Assembly (NCBI GenBank): GCA_963795055.1
Contig: CAWCGJ010000022.1
Coordinates: forward strand, 1 to 64,000
Source of the DNA: JASHPR01 sp963795055
Lineage (GTDB): Bacteria > Actinomycetota > Actinomycetes > Streptosporangiales > Streptosporangiaceae
Direction of reading: 5' to 3'
DNA length: 64,000 bases
Made by a program: the position numbers and the translations under genes
Part shown: one piece after another, positions 33,614-40,501 of the stretch
How positions within the stretch are numbered: position 1 is the stretch's first letter
Layout of the letters: every line of letters begins with the position of its first letter
Notes under the pieces: generated by a model
The model's input: the letters and a program-made list of their open reading frames with translations, nothing else
Told to the model about the DNA's origin: nothing
Databases searched by the model: none

Positions 33614-36202
33614 GTGAGCGACGAGTTTCCCCCGGCATTCAGCGAGTCTGCCATTGGCTCGCAGATTGCCGGCTATCGCCTCGAAGGGCAGATAGGCCGG
33701 GGCGGGATGGCTGTCGTCTACCGTGCGTATGACTCCCGCCTGGACCGGTATGTCGCGCTGAAGATCCTCGCCCCCGGGCTGGCGCTCGACGACGCGTTCC
33801 GGCAGCGGTTCATCCGCGAGTCGAGGGCCGCGGCGGCCGTCGATCACCCCAACATCATCCCGGTCTTCGACGCCGGCGAGGCCAACGGCGTGCTGTTCAT
33901 CGCCATGCGCTTCGTGCAGGGCGGCGACGTCCGCACGCTGCTGGACACCGAGGGCCGGCTGCCCGCGGCCCGGGCCGGGGGCATCACGTCCCAGGTGGCG
34001 TCGGCGCTCGACGCGGCGCACGCGCGCGGGCTGGTGCACCGCGACGTGAAGCCGGGCAACATGCTGCTCGACCCGACCGCGGGCGGCGGCCGCGATCACG
34101 TCTACCTGTCCGACTTCGGGCTCAGCAAGCAGTCGCTGTCCCAGACCGGCCTCACCGCCCAGGGCCAGTTCCTGGGCACCCTCGACTACGTCGCGCCCGA
34201 GCAGGTGGAGGGCCGCGCCGTCGACGGCCGCGCCGACCAGTACGCGCTGGCCTGTGCCGCCTTCGAGTTGCTGTCCGGCGCGCCCCCGTTCAAGCGCGAC
34301 GGGGGGCTGGCCGTGGTCTGGGCCAAGCTCTCCGAGGACCCGCCGCCGCTGAGCCCACGCCGCGGGGATCTGCCGGCCGCGATCGACGGCGTCATGCGCC
34401 GGGGGATGGCCCGGGTGCCGGCCGACCGCTTCGGGAACTGCGGCGAGTTCGCCACGGCCCTGCGGGAGGTGCTCGGGCTCGATTCCGGGCCGAAGTCCGT
34501 GCCGCCGGTGCCGCCGCCGCCGACCGAGATCGCGATGCCCGCGGTCTCGCCCGGCGCGCCGCCCGCGGGCGCCGGGTCCGGCGTGCCGCTCGCGGGCGGG
34601 GCCGCGGCCCTGGCCGGGGCGGCCGCGGAGGCTGGCCCCGCACCGCCCGCGGGCCAGGCCGCGTCGGCCGGCCCCGCCGCGCCGCCGACGGAGATCGCCG
34701 AGGTCTCCGGGCCCCGGTCGACCAGGCCGGGGCTGACCGAGCCGTCGCTTCCCGTTACGTCCGGCGATTTCCCGGCCCGGCCGCAGGACATGGCGCCGGG
34801 GCGGGACCGGGGTTCCGCGCCGCCGCCCGACTACCGGTCCTCGGCCGACTACCGGTCCTCGGCCGACTACCCGGTGCCGCCCGACTACCGGGCCGCGCAG
34901 TCCGGCCCCGCGCCGACGCGGCGCGTGGACGCCCCGCGAGGCGCCGGGACCATCGTCGCGCCCGTGCCGCGCCCGTCGTGGTGGCGGTCGCGCGCGGTCA
35001 TGGCCGCCGCGGCGGCGGTCGTCGTCCTCGCCGTGGCGGGCGGGGTCTTCGCCGCCCTGCACCACGGCAGCACCACCAGCAGCACCGGCGGCGGGGGCGG
35101 TCACGGGACGACCCCGGTGGCCGCGGCCGTCACGGCTCCGACGTGCCGTGCGCAGGCCGCGACGCCGAAGCAGCTGACCGGCATCCACACCGGCACGACC
35201 GCCGTCGGCGGCAGCCCGTTCGGCATCGCGGTCACGCCGGACGGCACGTACTCGTTCGTCTCGACCGGCAACGCCGTGGCCGTGCTGAATAACCACCACG
35301 GCTCACTGGCCCCGACGCAGGCCGCCACGATCCCCGCACCCGGGGCGAAGAAGACGGTGACGATCACCCGCGACGGCAAGTACGTCCTGGCCGCGGTGAG
35401 CAACGGCGCCTACGTCATCAGCGCGACCGAGGCGGAGAACGGCAACGCCGCGGGCGCGGTGCAAGGCCAGATCGCCCCCCCGCTCGAGGACACGTCCAAC
35501 GAGGTGTTCGTCTCCGCCGACGACAAGCTCGTGTTCATCACCTACCAGAACACCGGCAACGTCGCGGTGTTCAAGCTGCCGCAGGCGATAGCGGACCGCT
35601 ACGGCCAGGCTGGCTTCGTCGGGATGATCCCGCTCGGGCCGGCGTCGATGCCGCAGGCGATGGCCGAGTCGCCCGACGGCCGCTGGCTGTACGTGACCGG
35701 CGAGAGCCGGGACGGACGGCTGTACCTGGTCGACATGGCCAAGGCCGGGACCGACCCGCAGCACGCGCTGGTGTCATCGGCGCCGGCGGGCTGCGCCCCG
35801 GCCCGCGTGGTCGTCTCCGCCGACGGCAAGTACGTGTGGGTCACCGACCGCGATTCCAACGCGCTGGTCGCCTTCTCCGCGGCCAGGCTGCTCGCGAAGT
35901 CGCCGCAACCCCTCGTCGCCAAGGTGACCGTGGGCCAGAAGCCGATCGGCCTGTCCTTCGTCAACGGCGGCAGCGACATCATGGTGGCCGACGCCAACAG
36001 CGGCGGCCCGCCCGGGGCGGATAACCTCGCCCTGATCAGCACCCAGCTGGCGCTGCTCAGCAAGAGCAGCGCCGTGAGCGGCTTCATCCCCACCGGCCAG
36101 CAGCCACGTGACCTGGCGCTCGAGCCGGACGGGACGACGCTCCTCTCGACCGACACCAAGTCCGGCCAGCTGCTGGCCATCGACGTGCGGAGCCTGCCGT
36201 GA
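33614..36202 (+). CDS. Transmembrane Ser/Thr protein kinase with extracytoplasmic beta-propeller
   Basis: 862 residues. The kinase domain is at 21-285 with glycine loop GRGGMAVVY (29-36), K50 (VALKIL), catalytic HRDVKPGNM (D144), DFG at 167-169 and activation-loop threonines near TGLTAQGQFLGTLDYVAPEQ. A Pro/Ala-rich juxtamembrane linker includes a short DYRSSADYRSSADY repeat. One TM helix lies at about 455-480. Outside the membrane is a YVTN/NHL-like beta-propeller with repeats such as GGSPFGIAVTPDGTYSFV and PDGRWLYVTG. The layout is that of PknD-type sensor kinases. It likely senses an envelope signal and phosphorylates the FHA-ABC exporter divergently encoded. The GTG overlap with the next gene couples it to a DUF2993 protein. 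Confidence 0.93.
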   Translation: MSDEFPPAFSESAIGSQIAGYRLEGQIGRGGMAVVYRAYDSRLDRYVALKILAPGLALDDAFRQRFIRESRAAAAVDHPNIIPVFDAGEANGVLFIAMRFVQGGDVRTLLDTEGRLPAARAGGITSQVASALDAAHARGLVHRDVKPGNMLLDPTAGGGRDHVYLSDFGLSKQSLSQTGLTAQGQFLGTLDYVAPEQVEGRAVDGRADQYALACAAFELLSGAPPFKRDGGLAVVWAKLSEDPPPLSPRRGDLPAAIDGVMRRGMARVPADRFGNCGEFATALREVLGLDSGPKSVPPVPPPPTEIAMPAVSPGAPPAGAGSGVPLAGGAAALAGAAAEAGPAPPAGQAASAGPAAPPTEIAEVSGPRSTRPGLTEPSLPVTSGDFPARPQDMAPGRDRGSAPPPDYRSSADYRSSADYPVPPDYRAAQSGPAPTRRVDAPRGAGTIVAPVPRPSWWRSRAVMAAAAAVVVLAVAGGVFAALHHGSTTSSTGGGGGHGTTPVAAAVTAPTCRAQAATPKQLTGIHTGTTAVGGSPFGIAVTPDGTYSFVSTGNAVAVLNNHHGSLAPTQAATIPAPGAKKTVTITRDGKYVLAAVSNGAYVISATEAENGNAAGAVQGQIAPPLEDTSNEVFVSADDKLVFITYQNTGNVAVFKLPQAIADRYGQAGFVGMIPLGPASMPQAMAESPDGRWLYVTGESRDGRLYLVDMAKAGTDPQHALVSSAPAGCAPARVVVSADGKYVWVTDRDSNALVAFSAARLLAKSPQPLVAKVTVGQKPIGLSFVNGGSDIMVADANSGGPPGADNLALISTQLALLSKSSAVSGFIPTGQQPRDLALEPDGTTLLSTDTKSGQLLAIDVRSLP

Positions 36203-36948
36203 CCACTGAATATGGCGACACCGGGTACGAAGATGCGGGCCCCGTCCGCACCCGGCGCCGGCACCCGCTCCGGACGACCATCATCGTGCTGATCGTCCTG
36301 CTCGGCCTGCTGATCGCCGCGGACTTCGGCGCCCGGGCCTTCGCCGAGAACAAGATGGCGTCCGAGATCCAGCAACAGGGATTCCCCAAGAAGCCGGACG
36401 TGTCGATCAACGGGTTCCCGTTCCTGACCCAGGTCATCAGCCGGGACTTCAAGAACATCCAGGTCAGCTCCAGCAACATCAAAGAGAACGTGCTGCTGAT
36501 CCAGAGCATCCACGCCACCATGACCGGGGTGCACGTCAACTCCTCCTTTCAGAGCGGCACCATCGACCATCTCAACGGGACGATGACGGTCACCTTCCCC
36601 GCCCTGGCGAACGCGATGACCTCGCAGGCCGGCGCGCTGGGATCGCTGGTCAGCTCCGGCCTGACCCTGTCCGACGCGGGCAACAACGAGGTCAAGGCCT
36701 CGCTGAACCTGCTGGGCGGCCTGGCCAGCGGCACCGCGGTCTGGCAGGTCACCCGGACCGGCGTTAACGACATCCACGTGCACCTGGTCTCGGCCACCGG
36801 GCTGGGATCGGCGGCGCTGAGCGGGATCAGCGACATCACCGTGCCGCTCCCGTCGCTGCCGCTCGGGATGACCATCCAGAGCATCAGCGTCACCCCGACC
36901 GGCCTGGTCGCCGCGGTCACCGGCCATAACGTGAGCTTCGGCAGCTAG
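36199..36948 (+). CDS. DUF2993 (LmeA-like) membrane-anchored protein
   Basis: 249 residues from GTG 36199, which overlaps the kinase stop (GTGA). A short basic cytoplasmic head (RTRRRHPLR) and one N-terminal helix (about 26-48) precede an extracytoplasmic domain starting ADFGARAFAENKMASEIQ. SINGFPFLTQVISRDFKNIQVS is the DUF2993 signature. Mycobacterial LmeA of this family takes part in lipomannan elongation, so a role in envelope glycolipid assembly fits with the kinase and exporter next door. Intact. Confidence 0.88.
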   Translation: MTTEYGDTGYEDAGPVRTRRRHPLRTTIIVLIVLLGLLIAADFGARAFAENKMASEIQQQGFPKKPDVSINGFPFLTQVISRDFKNIQVSSSNIKENVLLIQSIHATMTGVHVNSSFQSGTIDHLNGTMTVTFPALANAMTSQAGALGSLVSSGLTLSDAGNNEVKASLNLLGGLASGTAVWQVTRTGVNDIHVHLVSATGLGSAALSGISDITVPLPSLPLGMTIQSISVTPTGLVAAVTGHNVSFGS

Positions 36949-38153
36949 TGGCCGAGTATCGCGGGAAGCGGCTGACGATCATCGGCGGCGGCGTCATGGG
37001 ACTGATGACCGCCTACTACGCGGCGCCGCTCGCCGCGGCCGTGACGGTCCTGGAGAAGACGCGGGTCGGCGACCCGGCCACCGCGTCGTTCTCGCTCACC
37101 CGGTCGGCGAGGAACGACTACCTGGACCCGGAGTACGCGCGGCTGGCCTATGAGGCACGGCAGCTCTGGCTGGGCCTGCAGGCGCAGTCCGACGAGCCGC
37201 TGCTGGTGGACTGCGGGTGCCTGAACCTCGCCAAGCGCAGCGTGACCCCCGACCTGGCCGGCAGCTACGCGCTGCGCAGCTACGCCGTACTGGAGCAATT
37301 GCAGCTGCGCCGCGAGGCGTTCTCGGCCGCCGCGCTGCGCCGGCGGTTCCCGCAGTTCGCCGCCGACGCGGGACGGCTGGACGTCGAGGCCGGGTTCGTC
37401 GACGTGCCCGCGGCCACGGGGTTCCTGCAGGAGGCCCTGCGCGCCCGCGGGGTACGGGTGGCCGAGGGCGCGGCGGTGCGCGGCATCGCCCGGACCGGCG
37501 GGGCCTGGAGCGTCACCACCGACGCGGGGGAGGAGGCCTGCGACGTCCTGGTCATCACCGCGGGCCTCGGCACCAACGACGTGCTGGGCCTGCTGCCCGG
37601 CTGCTCCGTCCGGTTCCCGCTGCGCCCGGACCGGCCCGCGCAGTCCAAGTACTTCATCCCCCCGGCCGGCGAGCGCGCCCGGTTCACCGAGAAGGCGCTG
37701 CCGGTCTTCGCCTACCTGGACGTCGGGATCTACGGCCATCCGCTGTACGAGGGGAAGACGCCCGGAGTCAAGATCGGCTTCTACAACCCGCCCGACGTCG
37801 CCCGGACGCCGAGCCCGATCGCCAGCGTGGAAGACTTCGTGGCAGAATGCATGCCGTCGCTGCGCGGTGCCGAGGTGGTCGACGTGGCCGAGGCCAGCGG
37901 CGCGGATGTCTGCTTCTACGACCTGGCGGCGGACGACGAGTTCATCCTCGGCCCGGTCCCCGGCGCGGCCGACGTCTACACCGGGGTGGGGTGGAAGGGT
38001 ACGGGCTACAAGTTCGCGCCCTGGGCGGGCCGGGTGCTGGCCCAGCTCGCCATGCAGCAGGGGACCGTGTACGACATCCGCCGCTTCGCGCCCGGCCGGT
38101 TCGCCGGCGGCAGCGAGAAGGACACGGCCGGAATCGGAGGTACCCCATCATGA
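36948..38153 (+). CDS. FAD-dependent amine oxidase, sarcosine oxidase (MSOX/DAO) family
   Basis: 401 residues. GTG 36948 overlaps the previous stop by one base. The dinucleotide-binding site is IIGGGVMGLMTAYYAA (about 11-26), followed by the E-K of VLEKTRVGD. SFSLTRSARNDY corresponds to the S-x-x-x-x-R segment around the flavin in MSOX-like enzymes, though the Cys that binds FAD covalently in MSOX is not obvious. YTGVGWKGTGYKFAPWAGRVLAQLA is the C-terminal FAD motif. It would oxidise a secondary or tertiary amine such as sarcosine or an N-methyl amino acid. The ATGA overlap with a BHMT-like gene suggests methylamine or betaine metabolism. Confidence 0.87.
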   Translation: MAEYRGKRLTIIGGGVMGLMTAYYAAPLAAAVTVLEKTRVGDPATASFSLTRSARNDYLDPEYARLAYEARQLWLGLQAQSDEPLLVDCGCLNLAKRSVTPDLAGSYALRSYAVLEQLQLRREAFSAAALRRRFPQFAADAGRLDVEAGFVDVPAATGFLQEALRARGVRVAEGAAVRGIARTGGAWSVTTDAGEEACDVLVITAGLGTNDVLGLLPGCSVRFPLRPDRPAQSKYFIPPAGERARFTEKALPVFAYLDVGIYGHPLYEGKTPGVKIGFYNPPDVARTPSPIASVEDFVAECMPSLRGAEVVDVAEASGADVCFYDLAADDEFILGPVPGAADVYTGVGWKGTGYKFAPWAGRVLAQLAMQQGTVYDIRRFAPGRFAGGSEKDTAGIGGTPS

Positions 38154-39214
38154 GCGCGCCCGCAGCATCCTCTTCGTCTTTTCCCGTAACGGGCACGGCG
38201 GGGATCGCCGAGCGGCTGCGAACGGGGACCGTCCTCGGTGCCGAAGGCTATGTCTTCGAACTGGAGCGCCGCGGCTACATCAAGGCGGGCCCGTACGTCC
38301 CCGAGGTGGTCCTGGACTTCCCCGAGGCCGTGACCCAACTGCACCGCGAGTTCCTGCGCGCGGGCTCGGACGTGATGGTCGCGCTCACCTACTACGCGCA
38401 CCGGGAGAAGCTCCGCGACGTCGGCCGCGAGGGCGACCTGGAGGCCATGAACCGGCAGGCGGTGCGGATCGCCCGGGAGGTCGCGCGCGAGGGCGGCGCG
38501 CTGGTCGCCGGGAACGTCTGCAACACCTGGGCCTACGACCCGGACGACGCCTCGACCCGGGACACCGTGCGCGCCATGTACGCCGAACAGCTGGGCTGGG
38601 CGGCGGACGAGGGCATCGACTTCGTGATCTCCGAGACCAACGACTACCTCGGCGAGGCCCTGATCGCGCTGGAGGTCATCGGTGAGCTGGGGCTGCCCGC
38701 GATGGTGACCCTGGCCGCGACCCAGCCCGGGCAGACCCGCGACGGCTACGACTACGTCGAGGCGTGCCGCATCCTGGCCGGCCAGGGCGCCACGATCGTG
38801 GGGATGAACTGCGACCGGGGGCCGGCGACGATGCTGCCGCTGGTGGCCCGGATCCGGGAGGCCGTCGACGGCGCGGTCGCCGCCCAGCCGGTGCCCTACC
38901 GCACCGACGCGAACTCGCCCACGATGCAGTCGCTGCGGTCGGCGGGCGCGGACCGGGTCTTCCCGCTGGCGCTCGAGCCGTTCGGGTGCACCCGCTTCGA
39001 GATGGCGGACTTCGCCCGGGCGGCGCGTGACCTCGGGGTGAACTACGTGGGCATCTGCTGCGGAGCCGGGCCGCACCACGTCCGCGCCATGGCCGAGGCG
39101 CTGGGCCGTGAGGTTCCGGCCGGCCAGTACTCGCCGGCGCTGGAACTTCACCCCATGTACCGGGACGCGGTCACCGCGAGGGACGCGAGCTTCGCGGATT
39201 CCTGGAACGCCTGA
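38150..39214 (+). CDS. Homocysteine S-methyltransferase (BHMT-like)
   Basis: 354 residues from ATG 38150, preceded by GGAGG and overlapping the oxidase stop. The (beta/alpha)8 Hcy-binding domain shows LGAEGYVFELERRGY, AGSDVMVALTYYAHREKL, and the zinc ligands in GMNCDRGP and GICCGAGPHHVR (one Cys, then a Cys-Cys pair), as in betaine-homocysteine methyltransferase. It would transfer a methyl group from betaine or a similar donor to homocysteine. Coupled with the sarcosine-type oxidase, it suggests stepwise demethylation of betaine or dimethylglycine; the middle step enzyme is not in the window. Confidence 0.88.
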   Translation: MSAPAASSSSFPVTGTAGIAERLRTGTVLGAEGYVFELERRGYIKAGPYVPEVVLDFPEAVTQLHREFLRAGSDVMVALTYYAHREKLRDVGREGDLEAMNRQAVRIAREVAREGGALVAGNVCNTWAYDPDDASTRDTVRAMYAEQLGWAADEGIDFVISETNDYLGEALIALEVIGELGLPAMVTLAATQPGQTRDGYDYVEACRILAGQGATIVGMNCDRGPATMLPLVARIREAVDGAVAAQPVPYRTDANSPTMQSLRSAGADRVFPLALEPFGCTRFEMADFARAARDLGVNYVGICCGAGPHHVRAMAEALGREVPAGQYSPALELHPMYRDAVTARDASFADSWNA

Positions 39215-39412
39215 CCGCCGCCTCGGTCACCGGTCACAGGCACGCCGAAAACCGGTTGAGAAAACCTGTCGCCTCGTGTATCACGCCGGGGGCGCATGTC
39301 TCCGTACTGTTAGGTTGCAGCCGCCTGCGATACCGCCAAGCGAGGGAGTGGCCAGCATGCATGGTCGGATGGTCGCGTGCCGCGAGCCGGTCGGCTTGGG
39401 AAAGGACACGCC

Positions 39413-40018
39413 ATGCGCAATGACTCATCGGTCATTGCCCTGGTCGCCCGCGTAGGCGATGGCGACCAGGCGGCGTGGGACGAAATCATCGAGCGGTATT
39501 CGCCGCTGGTGTGGAACATCTGCGTCCGTTACCAGCTGAATCGTCATGACATCGACGACGTTGGGCAGAGCGTCTGGCTGCTGCTGGTCGAGAACATCGC
39601 CAGCCTCCGGGAGGCCGCGGCGCTGCCGGGCTGGCTGGCGACCACGACCAAACGTGAATGCCTCCGGATTCTGCGGGCAGGTCGTCGGCACGAACACGCG
39701 GACTTGCCTGCGGAGGATCAGATGCCGTCCGACCCAGACGCCATGGCGATCGACGAAGAGGTCATCGTGGCCGAGCGCAACGCCGCGCTGCGCGCCGCGT
39801 TCGCCGAGCTTCCGCCCCGCTGTTACCAGCTGCTGTCCATGCTGGTCAGTGACCCGCCGCCGCCTTACGCGGAGATCAGCGCGAAGCTGGGCATCCCCGT
39901 GGGCAGCATCGGCCCGACGCGTGCGCGCTGCCTGGCGCGGCTGCGGCGGTCGCCGCACCTCGCCGCGCTTTTCGGCGGCCCCAGTGATCTCGAGAACCTC
40001 AGCGGAGCCGGAAGGTGA
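39413..40018 (+). CDS. ECF-type RNA polymerase sigma factor
   Basis: 201 residues from ATG 39413, after AAAGGACACGCC; an upstream ATG at 39377 lacks similarity. Sigma region 2 is EIIERYSPLVWNICVRYQLNRHDIDDVGQSVWLLLVENI (about residues 23-62) with GWLATTTKRECLRIL. Region 4 is AFAELPPRCYQLLSML...YAEISAKLGIPVGSIGPTRARCLARLRR. No anti-sigma gene with a zinc motif is adjacent; the next gene, overlapping by GTGA, may play that part. The sigma/small protein/CHAT/S8 order suggests it drives the protease genes. Confidence 0.9.
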   Translation: MRNDSSVIALVARVGDGDQAAWDEIIERYSPLVWNICVRYQLNRHDIDDVGQSVWLLLVENIASLREAAALPGWLATTTKRECLRILRAGRRHEHADLPAEDQMPSDPDAMAIDEEVIVAERNAALRAAFAELPPRCYQLLSMLVSDPPPPYAEISAKLGIPVGSIGPTRARCLARLRRSPHLAALFGGPSDLENLSGAGR

Positions 40019-40488
40019 GCACCGTGGCTGAACTCTGGGACGACGATGAACTCCTCGCGGCATTGCGGGAAGCTCTGTGCGCCCGCGAGGCGGTCCCGGA
40101 TGAGTTCATCGAAGCCGGCAAGAGGGCCTTCGCGTGGCATAACATCGACGCCGAGCTCGCGCAGCTCACCTACGACTCCAGCCGTGACACCGCTTACGAG
40201 CTGAGCATGCGCGCCGAGGATGCGTCGATCCGGGCTCTCACCTTCACCTCGGCGCACCTGACCATCGAACTCGAGGTAACCGAGGACTCGCTGCTAGGCC
40301 AGATCATCCCGGCCCAGGCCGGGATGATCAGCATTCAGCCCAGGGACGGTGCCGAGACGACCGTCTCCGCCGACGAGATCGGCTGCTTCTCGGTCCGCCC
40401 GATCCCGTCGGGCGCGTTCCGGTTGCACTGCCGGACCGCGTCCGACATCGACGCGCTCACCGGGTGGATCACGCTCGACGGGGCGTGA
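40015..40488 (+). CDS. Conserved small protein coupled to the ECF sigma factor
   Basis: 157 residues, GTG 40015 overlapping the sigma stop (GTGA). The N-terminal helical part DDDELLAALREALCAREAVPDEFIEAGKRAFAW looks like a sigma-binding or adaptor helix pair. The C-terminal part (IRALTFTSAHLTIELEVTEDSLLGQIIPAQAGMISIQ ... FSVRPIPSGAFRLHC) is mostly beta-strand and ends like a small sandwich domain. There is no membrane segment and no zinc Cys motif. I do not recognise a named family. Position and coupling suggest a regulator of the sigma factor or an adaptor to the CHAT protein; this is inference. Confidence 0.65.
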   Translation: MSTVAELWDDDELLAALREALCAREAVPDEFIEAGKRAFAWHNIDAELAQLTYDSSRDTAYELSMRAEDASIRALTFTSAHLTIELEVTEDSLLGQIIPAQAGMISIQPRDGAETTVSADEIGCFSVRPIPSGAFRLHCRTASDIDALTGWITLDGA

Positions 40489-40501
40489 CCGAGGCCGCGG
40501 A

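Noticed and set aside
37217..38149. N-terminal extension of the BHMT-like protein
   Set aside because: The frame is open but Arg/Gly/Pro-rich and overlaps the oxidase gene; the ATG at 38150 with GGAGG and the ATGA overlap is the real start.
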